Part shown: piece by piece, positions 45,610 to 53,962 of the stretch | How the letters are laid out: each line of letters opens with the position of its first letter | How positions within the stretch are numbered: the first letter of the stretch is position 1 | From: Changshengia sp963803165 | GTDB taxonomy: Bacteria > Chloroflexota > Dormibacteria > Aeolococcales > Aeolococcaceae | Assembly (NCBI GenBank): GCA_963803165.1 | Contig: CAWDLK010000008.1 | Coordinates: forward strand, 62,001-126,000 | Length of the DNA: 64,000 bases | Direction of reading: 5' to 3' | Position numbers and translations under genes: made by a program | Notes under the pieces: model-generated | The model's database searches: none | Seen by the model: the letters and a program-made list of their open reading frames with translations, nothing else | Told to the model about the DNA's origin: nothing

Positions 45610-46545
45610 CTACGGGCCCGGTGCGCCCGCCAGCTCGCGCTCCACCACCTCGGCGAGACCGCGGATCATCGCCGGGGAGGCGTTGGGCATCGCGATCCGG
45701 CGGAGCCGGAGGCCGTGCTCGGCGGCCTGCTCCTGGGCGGCGACGTCGATGTCGTAGAGGGTCTCCAGATGGTCGGCCACGAACTGCAGCGGCGCGACCA
45801 GCACCTCCCGGGCGCCCGCCGCCGCCAGCTCCGGGAGGATGTCGAGCAGGTCGGGCTTGAGCCATTCGGCGGGGGCGTGTCCCGCGCTCTGCCAGCCGAA
45901 CCTCCAGCTCCCCTCCGGGAGGCGGAGCCGGTCGACGACGGCGTCCGCGGTCGCGTGGAGCTGATCCAGGTAGCCGGGGTCGCGCTCGACCACGCTGCGG
46001 GGCAGGCTGTGGGCGGTGAAGACGATGGTCGCCGGCGGCCCCGGCGGGGTGGCGGCCACCGCCTCGGCGACCCGCTCGCTCAGGCCCTCGATCCATCCCG
46101 GAACCGTGTGCCAGGCTCCCGCCACCGCGATCTCCAGGTCGGGGTGGCGAGCGCGGGCGCGATCGACCTCGCGCTCGTAGCCGGAGAGGATGAGCCGGGA
46201 GTACTGGGGCGCGAGCACGATCCCGAGGATGCGGGTGATCCCCTCCGCAACCATGGCGTCCACCGCGCCGGCGATCCAGGGTGCCGAGTGCTGCATCCCC
46301 ATCGACACGCGGAAGGCCCTGATCCCGTGACGCTCGGCCAGCAGAGCCTCCAGGGCGGCGGCCTGCGCGCCGGTGATGTCGAGGAGCGGCGAGCGGCCGA
46401 TCCTCCGAAAACGGCGCTGGAACTCCTCGACCAGCTCGGGGCCCGGCTCCGCGCCGCCCCGAACGCTGCGCAGATAGGCGGGGACCTGATCCGCGGTCAC
46501 CGCCGAGCCGAAGGTGAGGAGCAGTACCCCGGTGGGGGACGGCAT
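45610..46545 (-). CDS. hemH: Ferrochelatase / coproporphyrin ferrochelatase
   Basis: 311 residues. Features are GVLLLTFGSAVTADQVPAYL at the N terminus, the metal-binding His in IVFTAHSLPRSVVERDPGY, WQSAGHAPAEWLKPDLLDIL, and the distal Glu segment VLVAPLQFVADHLETLYDID. Short Gram-positive-type enzymes of this sort insert iron into coproporphyrin III. It overlaps hemE by one base (TGATG), so the two are translated together. Confidence 0.92.
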   Translation of the reverse strand: MPSPTGVLLLTFGSAVTADQVPAYLRSVRGGAEPGPELVEEFQRRFRRIGRSPLLDITGAQAAALEALLAERHGIRAFRVSMGMQHSAPWIAGAVDAMVAEGITRILGIVLAPQYSRLILSGYEREVDRARARHPDLEIAVAGAWHTVPGWIEGLSERVAEAVAATPPGPPATIVFTAHSLPRSVVERDPGYLDQLHATADAVVDRLRLPEGSWRFGWQSAGHAPAEWLKPDLLDILPELAAAGAREVLVAPLQFVADHLETLYDIDVAAQEQAAEHGLRLRRIAMPNASPAMIRGLAEVVERELAGAPGP

Positions 46546-47642
46546 CAGCGGGCGGTCTCCCCGTGGACCAGCTCGACGACCCGCCGAAGGGTGGCGGGGT
46601 CGGTGTCGGGGAGCACCCCATGACCGAGGTTGAAGACATGTCCGGCGCGGCCGTCCGCCTCGCCCAGCACCCGCCGGACCTCGCGCTCCGCGACCGGCCA
46701 GGGCGCGAGCGCCACGGTGGGGTCGAGGTTGCCCTGGATGGCGAGGTGGTGGCCGATCCGGCGCCACGCCTCGTCGAGGGGGAGCCGCCAGTCGACCGAG
46801 ATCGCGTCGCTCCCCGCCGTGGCCATGGCCTCGAGCAGATGGGTGCAGCCGGTCCCGAAGTAGATCCGGGGCACGCCGGCGTCGGCGAGCCCGGCGAAGA
46901 TCCGCCGCACGTGGGGGAGGACCCGGGCCTCGTAGTCGCGCAGGCTCAGCGCGCCGACCCAGGAGTCGAAGAGCTGGAGCGTGCTCACGCCCGCCGCGAC
47001 CTGGGCGCGCAGGTAGCGCACGGTCACCTCGGCGAGCTTCTCCATCAGCCGATCCCACAGCTCGGGATCACCGTGCATCAGCGCCTTGCTGCGGGCGTAG
47101 TCGCGTGAGGGGTGTCCCTCGATCAGGTAGGAGGCGACGGTGAAGGGAGCTCCGGCGAAGCCGATCACCGCGGCTCGCCCGGCGAGCTGCTGGCGGATCC
47201 CGCGGATGGCGGCGAAGAGGTCGGGGGTCGCCTCCTCGGCGGACTCGACCACGACCAGGCGGGCGATGTCCGCCGCGGAGCGGAGCGGCTCGTGGATGAT
47301 CGGCCCCACGCCCGGGTCGATGGAGAAGGGGACCCCCATGCCCACCAGCGGCAGCATGATGTCGGCGTAGAGGACCGCGGCGTCGACGCCCAGCTCATCG
47401 ACCGGCATCAGGGTCACCCGCGCGCACAGCTCCGGCGTCCTGGTGATGGTCAGGATGTCGTAGCGCTCGCGCAGCTCCCGGTAGGCGGCGAGGGAGCGTC
47501 CCGCCTGGCGCATGAACCACACGGGAGTGCAGTCGACCCGCTGGCGGTGGAGCGCCGCGACCATGCGCTCCTCCCCGGTCATGGCGGCGCCGGGGGGGAG
47601 CGCCTCGTCCGCAGGTTCGGCGTCCGGATCTCCGGTGGACAT
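46545..47642 (-). CDS. hemE: Uroporphyrinogen decarboxylase HemE
   Basis: 365 residues from ATG 47642. The active-site motif is TPVWFMRQAGRSLAAYRELR, with YADIMLPLVGMGVPFSIDPG, GFAGAPFTVASYLIEG, LQLFDSWVGALSLRDYE and the closing GHVFNLGHGVLPDTDP. It converts uroporphyrinogen III to coproporphyrinogen III. An internal ATG 20 residues in is possible. Its start lies 5 nt from the end of the Lrp-type gene. Confidence 0.95.
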   Translation of the reverse strand: MSTGDPDAEPADEALPPGAAMTGEERMVAALHRQRVDCTPVWFMRQAGRSLAAYRELRERYDILTITRTPELCARVTLMPVDELGVDAAVLYADIMLPLVGMGVPFSIDPGVGPIIHEPLRSAADIARLVVVESAEEATPDLFAAIRGIRQQLAGRAAVIGFAGAPFTVASYLIEGHPSRDYARSKALMHGDPELWDRLMEKLAEVTVRYLRAQVAAGVSTLQLFDSWVGALSLRDYEARVLPHVRRIFAGLADAGVPRIYFGTGCTHLLEAMATAGSDAISVDWRLPLDEAWRRIGHHLAIQGNLDPTVALAPWPVAEREVRRVLGEADGRAGHVFNLGHGVLPDTDPATLRRVVELVHGETAR

Positions 47643-47646
47643 CGGC

Positions 47647-47925
47647 TCAGTCCACCCCGATGTCGAAGGCGGCGGTCTCGTCACTCCGGCCGTAGGAGCG
47701 GATCGCCATGTGGGTGTCGGTGCGGACGATTCCGGGGAGGTCGGCGATGTGCTGCGTGACCACGGTGGCGAGAGCGTCGAGGTCGGCGACCCGGACGATG
47801 GCGACGAAGTCGGCCGAGCCGGTCGTCGTGTAGACCTCGGCGATCCCCTCGGTATCGGCGAGGGCCGGACCGAGCCGGCCGATCGCGCCGGGCTCGCACA
47901 CGATGAAGAGGAACGCGGTGAGCAT
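47647..47925 (-). CDS. Stand-alone Lrp/AsnC ligand-binding (RAM) domain protein
   Basis: 92 residues, beta-alpha-beta-beta-alpha-beta: LTAFLFIVCEPGAIGRLGPA, EVYTTTGSADFVAIVRVADL and the end GIVRTDTHMAIRSYG. This is the C-terminal sensor half of Lrp regulators, without a DNA-binding domain. It is the first gene of a probable operon with hemE (4-nt gap) and hemH, so it may sense an amino acid or related metabolite and act on a partner. Confidence 0.85.
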   Translation of the reverse strand: MLTAFLFIVCEPGAIGRLGPALADTEGIAEVYTTTGSADFVAIVRVADLDALATVVTQHIADLPGIVRTDTHMAIRSYGRSDETAAFDIGVD

Positions 47926-48079
47926 GGCGCGATGGTACTCACCTTCCGTGCCGCTCGCTGCAGACGGACCGCTCCGCCGCCCGGGGGGCGCGCGGGCGCT
48001 CACCACCACGGTCACGAGCGGTGACACCGGCGTGACGAGACGGAGCGCAAAGGGCGCTCTGGAGCATCATGCGTTCGTC

Positions 48080-49792
48080 ATGCCGGACCAGCTCGTCTGC
48101 GTCAGCTGCTGGCGGTGGTACGACGGGCGCACCGTCTGCCCCACCTGCAAGGTGGCCCTGGTCGACCCGGGGACGGGCCAGCCGGTCGCCGTGCCCGCCG
48201 CGCCGCCGCCGGGGCCCGCCGCCCCTCCGGCAGCACCGGAGTGGCCCACCCCCGCAGCGGCCCCGTCCCCGGCGGAGTACGCCGAACCCCTCCCTCCGGT
48301 GGCCGGCTACCCGACCGGGATGCCCGTGGACACGCCCACCCGCAGGGAGATGCGGCAGATCCTGGCGGGGGAGAACCCGCAGGCGCCGGGACCCCTCGGC
48401 CCCCTGCAGACCCGGATGTCGCCCTCGGCGGGGGCGCCTATCCCCCCCGATCGACCCTTCCCGCCGGCACCGGCGCCGGCCGCCGGCAGCGGTGAGACGG
48501 CGCCAGCAGGGGACCTCGGGACCCCGACCTGGAGCACCCGGACGTCCGGCGGCGTGCCCCCCTCCCCGCCCTCGCGGATGGGGGTGGGCGGACCCCCGGC
48601 CGGGGACGCTGGGCCGTCTCCCGGATGGAGCCCGCGAGCCCCGGGCGGGCCGGCTCCCGCGCCGCCGCGCTCCCCCGGCGGGCCCCCCCTCACGGGAGGC
48701 GCACCCGCCACCGGTCTCCCGGCCGTGCCGGGCAGCGATCCGCGCTCCTACGGAGCTCCGGCTCCCGCCCCGCCGCCGGCTCGTCCCCTGCCGCCCCCGC
48801 CGGGATGGCAGCCCGGAGTGCCGCTGGGCCGCCCACCGAGCCCGCCGCGGCCGCTCGCTCCGGGTGCCCCGGGAGCCAGCCCACCCGGCTTCCCCCCGTT
48901 CCCTCCCCCGACGCTCCGGCCCGGCCCGCCCGGCGGCGCACCCGCTCCGGCCGTGCCCTCCGCCGGTCCGCTCCCGCCCCCCCCGGGGATGGGGGTCGGG
49001 CCCGGTCGCCCGGCGCTCCCGTCCGGCCCTCCGTTCCCGCCCCCCTCCTCGCCGTTCGCGCCACCGCCTCCGCTCGCCAGCCGGCTGGCGCCCCCGCTGG
49101 GACCGGCCCCGGGGAGCCGGGTTCCCCCGATGCCGCTCAGCCAACCCCCCTCTCCGCGGGACCCGGGGTCCCGTCCGTTCCAGCCCCCGGCCCCCGTCTG
49201 GCCCCGCACCCCGGACCCCGGGGTCGCGCCTCCGAGCTCCTGGCCCCCCGAGCGGCCGTCCGGTCCGCTGGGGAGCGGCGCGGCGGAGAGGCCGGTCCCG
49301 TCTGGGATGCCGGCACCCGCCTCCTCGGTGAGCGTTCCCTCCCCGGCCGGCGCGGCGGTCGATCGGCGCCGCGGCCTCGGGGTCCCGCTGGTGACGCTCG
49401 TGGCGCTGGTGGTCGGCCTGGTGGTTGCCGCCCTCTGGGTGGCCGCGGCCGTGGTCACCGGCCTGATGCTTCCCGAGCTGGCGATCGTGATCGGGGTCGC
49501 CGCCGGGCTGGTGGTGCGCGGCACACCCCGCGCCGGCGGCGCCGGCGCCGCGGTCGCCGCGGGACTGGTGGCCCTGGTCGCGATCGCGGCGGGCCTGCTC
49601 TTCGCCTCCCTCGCCATCTACCGCTCCGCCCACGGCTTGCAGGCGTTCCTCAACGCCGTCGGGGGGCTCGACACCTCCTTCTCCACCCACCTCGAGCACG
49701 AGGTCGGGGTGCTGGGCGCGGCCCTCGGGGTCGCAGGGGTGGTCATCGCGGTCCTGGTCGCGCTGGTCGGGCGGCGGCGGACCGAGGGCTGA
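48080..49792 (+). CDS. Zinc-ribbon protein with long Pro-rich linker and C-terminal membrane helices
   Basis: 570 residues from ATG 48080. The N-terminal ribbon is CVSCWRWYDGRTVCPTC. A ~390-residue Pro/Gly/Ala-rich disordered region follows, then four helices (VPLVTLVALVVGLVVAALWV, ELAIVIGVAAGLVV, VAAGLVALVAIAAGLLFASL, LGAALGVAGVVIAVLVALV). The biased composition produces many spurious open frames on both strands. It resembles the protein at 18393 in plan but not in detail. Function unknown. Confidence 0.7.
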   Translation: MPDQLVCVSCWRWYDGRTVCPTCKVALVDPGTGQPVAVPAAPPPGPAAPPAAPEWPTPAAAPSPAEYAEPLPPVAGYPTGMPVDTPTRREMRQILAGENPQAPGPLGPLQTRMSPSAGAPIPPDRPFPPAPAPAAGSGETAPAGDLGTPTWSTRTSGGVPPSPPSRMGVGGPPAGDAGPSPGWSPRAPGGPAPAPPRSPGGPPLTGGAPATGLPAVPGSDPRSYGAPAPAPPPARPLPPPPGWQPGVPLGRPPSPPRPLAPGAPGASPPGFPPFPPPTLRPGPPGGAPAPAVPSAGPLPPPPGMGVGPGRPALPSGPPFPPPSSPFAPPPPLASRLAPPLGPAPGSRVPPMPLSQPPSPRDPGSRPFQPPAPVWPRTPDPGVAPPSSWPPERPSGPLGSGAAERPVPSGMPAPASSVSVPSPAGAAVDRRRGLGVPLVTLVALVVGLVVAALWVAAAVVTGLMLPELAIVIGVAAGLVVRGTPRAGGAGAAVAAGLVALVAIAAGLLFASLAIYRSAHGLQAFLNAVGGLDTSFSTHLEHEVGVLGAALGVAGVVIAVLVALVGRRRTEG

Positions 49793-49857
49793 TCGGCGGG
49801 GCCGACCGGGGAGTGGCGCCGTCCCCGCGACGGGCGCTATCCTCGCTTACCGGGCGC

Positions 49858-49929
49858 GCGGGAGTAACTCAACGGTAGAGTGCAACCTTCCCAAGGTTGA
49901 AGTTGCGGGTTCGAGCCCCGTCTCCCGCT
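49858..49929 (+). tRNA. tRNA-Gly, anticodon CCC
   Basis: Cloverleaf by eye: acceptor GCGGGAG (49858-49864) pairs with CTCCCGC (49922-49928); D stem ACTC/GAGT; anticodon stem CAACC/GGTTG with loop TTCCCAA, anticodon CCC; T arm GCGGG-TTCGAGC-CCCGT with one G-U pair. It is 72 nt with discriminator T and no encoded CCA. TATCCT at 49838-49843 is a suitable -10. Confidence 0.95.
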
Positions 49930-49957
49930 GGCCGGCCTCCGAGCGGGACCTCGAGGT

Positions 49958-51025
49958 CTAGCCGAGCAGCCCGTCGCCCCCAACGGTGGAGGCGCTGGCG
50001 GCCGCGCCCAGCTCGGCGAGGTAACGCTCCCGCCGCTCGGCGTCGAGGAAGGCGGCGCGGAAGGAGTTCTCGGCGAGCTTGACGAGCTGTGCCCGCCCGA
50101 TCCCGAGGTCGCGCTCCAGCAGCCGGTAGTTGTCGTCGACGTAGCCGCCGAAGTAGGCGGGGTCGTCGGAGTTGACGGTGACCAGCAGGCCGGCGTCGAT
50201 CATCGCGGGCAGGCAGTGGTCCTCGATCCTCTCGACGACGCGGAGGCGGACGTTGGAGAGCGGGCAGACGGTCAGCGGCACCTGCTGCTCGCGGAGCCGG
50301 GCCACCAGCCGCGGGTCCTCCATGGAACGGACGCCGTGATCGATCCGCTCGGCCCCGAGCAGGTCCAGCGCCTCCCAGACGTAGCTGGGCGGTCCCTCCT
50401 CGCCGGCGTGGGCGACGCAGCGCAGGCCCTCCCGCCGCGCCACGTCGTAGACCTCGACGAAACCGGAGGGGGGGTGCCCCACCTCCGCGGAGTCCAGCCC
50501 CACGCCGACGATCCGATCCCGGCGCGACCGCGCGCGGCGCAGGGTCTCCATGGCCGACGCCGGCCCGCGGTCGCGGAGGAAGCACATGATCAGCAGGGTC
50601 GAGACCCCGTAGTCACGTTCACTGGTCCCGAGCACCGACCAGAGGCCGTCCACGACCCTCTCCAGGAGGACGCCGCGCTCGGCGTGGACCTGGGGATCGA
50701 AGAAGATCTCGGCGTGGCGGACACCCTGCGCGCGGGCACGCTCCAGGTAGTCGCGCGCGAGGTCGGCGAAGTCCTCCTCCGACCGCAGCACGCCGGTGGT
50801 CGCGTAGTAGAGGTCGAGGAACGTCTGGAGGTTGGTGAAGTCGTATTGGCGCCGCAGCGCCGCGGCATCCGCGTAGGGCAGGGGCACCCGGTTGCGTTCC
50901 GCGAGCTGGAGGGCCAGCTCCGGCTCGAGCGTCCCCTCGATGTGCAGGTGCAGCTCCGCCTTGGGGAGGGGAGACGACTCACGATCGGTCCGCGGCGCGC
51001 GCTCTCGGTCCGGGGTCGAGGTCAC
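49958..51025 (-). CDS. Adenine deaminase of the adenosine deaminase superfamily (ADE type)
   Basis: 355 residues from GTG 51025 (GTG 51043 is an alternative overlapping the upstream gene). Zinc and catalytic motifs are KAELHLHIEGTLEPE, CVAHAGEEGPPSYVWEAL, AERIDHGVRS and VNSDDPAYFGGYVDDNY. The SDDPAYFGGY segment is the form seen in adenine deaminases rather than adenosine deaminases (SDDP-x-x-F of Add), so adenine to hypoxanthine is favoured. It follows a methyltransferase gene by about 8 nt. Confidence 0.87.
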   Translation of the reverse strand: MTSTPDRERAPRTDRESSPLPKAELHLHIEGTLEPELALQLAERNRVPLPYADAAALRRQYDFTNLQTFLDLYYATTGVLRSEEDFADLARDYLERARAQGVRHAEIFFDPQVHAERGVLLERVVDGLWSVLGTSERDYGVSTLLIMCFLRDRGPASAMETLRRARSRRDRIVGVGLDSAEVGHPPSGFVEVYDVARREGLRCVAHAGEEGPPSYVWEALDLLGAERIDHGVRSMEDPRLVARLREQQVPLTVCPLSNVRLRVVERIEDHCLPAMIDAGLLVTVNSDDPAYFGGYVDDNYRLLERDLGIGRAQLVKLAENSFRAAFLDAERRERYLAELGAAASASTVGGDGLLG

Positions 51026-51033
51026 GGCGGTGA

Positions 51034-51675
51034 TTATGAGCACGCCCCGGTGGGGGCATCCCGAGCGCCGGTGGGCGTCGACGCGCTCACGGCTCTGAGC
51101 AGGATCGCACCGACCCGGTGCCACCGGATGGCCTCGAACCCGGCGGTCTTCAGCATCCGGGCCGCGCCGCGGACGGTGCGGGCGCGGCCGCGGTGGCCGG
51201 CCACCAGGGTCGGGGTCAGAAGCAGGGAGAAGATGTCGGTGAGCACGAGCCGCCCACCTGGCACCAGCACCCGTGCGCACTGCCGGAGCCCGGCCTGCTG
51301 GTCCTCCCAGTGGTCGAACGAGGTGGTGCTGACCACGAGGTCGAAGCTCGCGGCGGGGTGCGGGAGAGCCTCGGCGAAGCCCTGGGCGAAGTGCAGCCGG
51401 GCATCGGTGGTTGCCAGGGTCCAGGCCACCTCGACCATGCTGGGCGCGGGGTCGACGCCGTCGAGCCGCGTGGCGTCGGGGAGGCGCCGGGCCAGCTCGC
51501 GGAGCAGGTATCCGGTCCCGCAGCCCACGTCGAGAACCCGCCGGGCGGTGGGGGCGCTGCTCAGCGCGAGCGCGACGGTGCGGTCGGCGATCTCGCGGTG
51601 CAGCGCGCCGAGGCGGCCGCTCTCGTACCCCGGGGCCCGGACGCCGAAAGCGTGGACGTCACGATCGCGGGGCAC
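51034..51675 (-). CDS. Class I SAM-dependent methyltransferase
   Basis: 213 residues. Motif I is RRVLDVGCGTGYLLRELARR, then LDGVDPAPSMVEVA, motif II SFDLVVSTTSFDHWEDQQAG and VLVPGGRLVLTDIF. It is upstream of and closely linked to the adenine deaminase gene, but no shared pathway is evident. The substrate is unknown. Confidence 0.87.
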   Translation of the reverse strand: MPRDRDVHAFGVRAPGYESGRLGALHREIADRTVALALSSAPTARRVLDVGCGTGYLLRELARRLPDATRLDGVDPAPSMVEVAWTLATTDARLHFAQGFAEALPHPAASFDLVVSTTSFDHWEDQQAGLRQCARVLVPGGRLVLTDIFSLLLTPTLVAGHRGRARTVRGAARMLKTAGFEAIRWHRVGAILLRAVSASTPTGARDAPTGACS

Positions 51676-51770
51676 GGGTCGATTGTTCCACCCGGCGGCA
51701 CCCGGGGCAGGGCCTGGGCCGACGGGTCCCCGGCCCGCGCCCCGAGACGACCGCGTGGGGCCCCACCCGC

Positions 51771-52823
51771 TCAGGCCGCGGCCGCACCTCCGGCACCCTC
51801 ACGCGGGAGATCCCCTCGCCGGGAGGGCGAGAGCATCCCCTCCAGGTGGTCGATGAGCTCCTCGAGGACGTCGCGCTGGAGGACCAGGCTGCGGTGGCCG
51901 CCCTGGGTGCTGTTGGCCACGATCCCCGCGTCGCGCAGGATCTTCACGTGGTTGCTGACCGTGGGCTGCGCCAGCGAGAACAGCTCGGCGAGCTCGCTCA
52001 CGGTGCTGGGCGCGGCCCGCAGCACCTCCACGATGGCCAGCCGCGTGGGATCCGAGATCGTCTTCAGGCGCCGCGCCAGGACCTCGGTCCGGGCTCGCGC
52101 CTCGGCCCCGCTGCCCTCGGCGCGCACCCCGATCATCACCAGCCCGGGCAGGTCCGCCAGCGAGCCCAGGTGGGCGAAGTAGGAGGGGACCACCGCCACG
52201 ATGCCCTCGGCGGGGAGCGACGCGACCAGGTCGTCGAGCAGCCGGCCCTCCGGCTTGTAGGTGCTGCGCGCGATCTCCTGCCACGGTGCGCCGCGGTGCT
52301 GGACCTCGCGCCGGGCCGCCACCGCCGCCTCCACCGATCGCAGGCCGTTGCGCATCCAGTCCGGCCGGACGGCGGACCAGACGTCGCAGACCAGCTCGAG
52401 GTAGGCGCGGCGGGCCTCCGGCGACGAGCGGAGCCGGTCCAGGCGAGCCCTCATCGCCACCCTGTCCTCGGGCGTCTCCGAGGCGAGGCGAAGGTCGACC
52501 GGCGCGGTGGCGCAGAGCCCCTCCAGGCGCCCCAGCAGCTCGTCCGCCTCGAGCGAGTAGAGCAGGCCGCCGTGGTGGGCGAGGATGGCCAGCTCCATCG
52601 AGCCGCTGCACTCCGTGGTCTCCTCCCCACCCCAGAACGCGCGCACCCGCTCGGCCAGCTCGGGGGGCTCCGCGTAGATCCGCCCCAGGGTCGCGTGGTC
52701 GCGGCGGAAGGAGGGTTGGGAGGCGGCGTGGAGGACCCAGTCCAGCTCCGCCGCGATCGAGCCGCTCACCACGACGGTCGGGGCGGGTGGTTCGGAGGCG
52801 GGTTGCTCGTGGTAGAAGGGCAT
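51771..52823 (-). CDS. ArsR-type winged-helix regulator with large N-terminal domain (DUF5937-like)
   Basis: 350 residues. The C-terminal ~100 residues are an ArsR HTH (LKTISDPTRLAIVEVLRAAP, STVSELAELFSLAQPTVSNHVKILRDAGIV). The first ~230 residues are an all-helical domain beginning ISGSIAAELDW-type (here VVVSGSIAAELDWVLHA), as in DUF5937-ArsR proteins of actinobacteria. It is divergent from a small gene at 52886. An inverted repeat overlaps its -10, so autorepression is likely. The ligand is unknown. Confidence 0.82.
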   Translation of the reverse strand: MPFYHEQPASEPPAPTVVVSGSIAAELDWVLHAASQPSFRRDHATLGRIYAEPPELAERVRAFWGGEETTECSGSMELAILAHHGGLLYSLEADELLGRLEGLCATAPVDLRLASETPEDRVAMRARLDRLRSSPEARRAYLELVCDVWSAVRPDWMRNGLRSVEAAVAARREVQHRGAPWQEIARSTYKPEGRLLDDLVASLPAEGIVAVVPSYFAHLGSLADLPGLVMIGVRAEGSGAEARARTEVLARRLKTISDPTRLAIVEVLRAAPSTVSELAELFSLAQPTVSNHVKILRDAGIVANSTQGGHRSLVLQRDVLEELIDHLEGMLSPSRRGDLPREGAGGAAAA

Positions 52824-52828
52824 CGCTA

Positions 52829-52879
52829 CATGACTATATCATGATCCACCTTGACTTTCTGATCGATTCATGGCAAGAT
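52829..52879. promoter_or_regulatory. Operator-like inverted repeat and divergent promoters
   Basis: CATGA-CTATA-TCATG (52829-52843) contains TATAGT on the minus strand, a good -10 for the ArsR gene 9 nt before its ATG. TTGACT (52851-52856), a 17-nt spacer and CAAGAT (52874-52879) form a rightward promoter ending 6 nt before ATG 52886. Confidence 0.55.
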
Positions 52880-52885
52880 CCGTAT

Positions 52886-53056
52886 ATGTCGATGAACCCA
52901 TGGATCACCTGCCAGACAGCCGGCGCGCGGATCGACGACCTCCGCCGTGCCGCGACCCTCGATCGGCTGGCACGCGATGCCAGGTCGCCGGAGCGGCAAC
53001 GGATGGGCCACCCGGCGGCGGCCGGCCGGCTGGCTGCGCGCGACCCGCGCGGCTGA
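52886..53056 (+). CDS. Small protein (56 aa) divergent from ArsR-type regulator
   Basis: The sequence begins MSMNPWITCQTAGARIDDLR and continues RRAATLDRLARDA. The pattern (Met-Asn-x-Trp/Tyr, then Ala-x-x-Arg-x-x-Asp-Leu-Arg-Arg) occurs in short proteins often found beside regulators in actinobacteria. A promoter sits directly upstream, and ATG 52886 or 52892 would be leaderless. Function unknown. Confidence 0.55.
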   Translation: MSMNPWITCQTAGARIDDLRRAATLDRLARDARSPERQRMGHPAAAGRLAARDPRG

Positions 53057-53085
53057 GCCTCCTCCGCCGCGGCCTCGCTCGCCGG

Positions 53086-53286
53086 TCAGGCGGCCCGGGC
53101 CGCCCAGCGCACCACGAGGTAGACGGCCAGGGCGATCAGCGCCAGCACCACCACCGTCTTGATCAGGAAGACGACGACGCCGACCAACCAGCCGAGCACG
53201 ACGTAGGCGAGGACGACGGCGATGACGGCGACGATCACCACGGTGAGCGCGTGCAGGGGACGGACCCGAGCGGGCGACCTGCTCAT
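53086..53286 (-). CDS. Small two-helix membrane protein
   Basis: 66 residues: a basic N terminus, then ALTVVIVAVIAVVLAYVVLG and VVVFLIKTVVVLALIALAVY. It lies between two ArsR-type regulator genes. Function not recognised. Confidence 0.62.
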   Translation of the reverse strand: MSRSPARVRPLHALTVVIVAVIAVVLAYVVLGWLVGVVVFLIKTVVVLALIALAVYLVVRWAARAA

Positions 53287-53334
53287 GGCCAGATGATGGC
53301 ACGTTGCCGTGGGGCCCGCCTGGAGAGGCTCTCC

Positions 53335-53745
53335 CTACCCCCGGCCTGAGCCTCGGGCCGGCAGCGCCAGCTCGGCCGGTCGTGGCACCGCCGCGACCCG
53401 CGTCTCCGGGTGCCGGTCGAGGACGATCTGGTGGACGATGTCGCAGGCCTGGGCGATGCGCGGCTCGGCCAGCGAGTAGTAGACCGTGGTGCCTCCGCGC
53501 CGGGTGGCGACCAGCCCCGCGTGCCGCATCACCGAGAGGTGCTGGCTGGCGTTGGGCAGGCTCATCCCGACGATCTCCGCGAGCTCGCCGACGCTGCGCT
53601 CCCCGGCTCGGAGCGCCTGGAGGACCATCAGGCGCTTGGGGTCGGTGAGGACCTTGCAGAGCTCGGCGTGAAGCCGGAACGCCTCGGCGTTGCGCTGCCG
53701 ATCGTCGTCCCCCGGCAGGGTCTGCTCATCCACGATGGCCACCAT
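53335..53745 (-). CDS. ArsR/SmtB family regulator of the TusA-DsrE-Hdr operon
   Basis: 136 residues from ATG 53745. The winged helix is LCKVLTDPKRLMVLQALRAG, SVGELAEIVGMSLPNASQHLSVMRHAGLV with wing TRRGGTTVYYSL. There are only two cysteines, Cys30 (HAELCKVL) and Cys101 (AQACDIVHQI). SqrR, BigR and sHdrR sense sulfane sulfur with a cysteine pair; here the first Cys is not at the same alignment position, so sensing by this pair is conjecture. Known metal-site motifs (ELCVCDL) are absent. It is divergent from the sulfur-relay operon with shared operators. Confidence 0.88.
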   Translation of the reverse strand: MVAIVDEQTLPGDDDRQRNAEAFRLHAELCKVLTDPKRLMVLQALRAGERSVGELAEIVGMSLPNASQHLSVMRHAGLVATRRGGTTVYYSLAEPRIAQACDIVHQIVLDRHPETRVAAVPRPAELALPARGSGRG

Positions 53746-53756
53746 CCTAGTGTTTA

Positions 53757-53772
53757 TTGCGTTGTTTCGCAA
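53757..53772. promoter_or_regulatory. ArsR operator O1: TTGCG-N6-CGCAA
   Basis: TTGCG (53757-53761), six bases, CGCAA (53768-53772), with flanks TTA and GTAA extending the symmetry. It is 12 nt upstream of the arsR start, where binding would autorepress. Confidence 0.65.
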
Positions 53773-53930
53773 GTAACTATCCAGGGTGGCGGGCCGACGG
53801 CGGGCCGGGTCGGGCAACTCCGCCAGAGAGCCCGTGCGGCTGAGGCCGTTCGGCCCCCGCCCGGCCGGGCATGAACGGGTGGGGGAGAGGACGTTGCGCC
53901 CTGGCTCGCGAGACCGGCGGAGCGGACACT

Positions 53931-53962
53931 CTTATTGCGTGTAAGCGCAAGGACGCAATAAG
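53931..53962. promoter_or_regulatory. ArsR operator O2: overlapping inverted repeats before the sulfur operon
   Basis: CTTATTGCGT (53931-53940) and its exact complement ACGCAATAAG (53953-53962) frame a 12-nt spacer. Nested in it is TTGCG-N6-CGCAA (53935-53950), the same as O1. Three copies of the half-site therefore occur in 28 nt, suggesting alternative or cooperative binding. It lies ~67 nt before the first gene of the DsrE/TusA/Hdr operon. Confidence 0.7.

Noticed and set aside
47939..49699. Large overlapping open frames on both strands around the Pro-rich protein
   Set aside because: All arise from a GC-rich Pro/Gly-coding stretch; only the frame with zinc ribbon and membrane helices is coherent.
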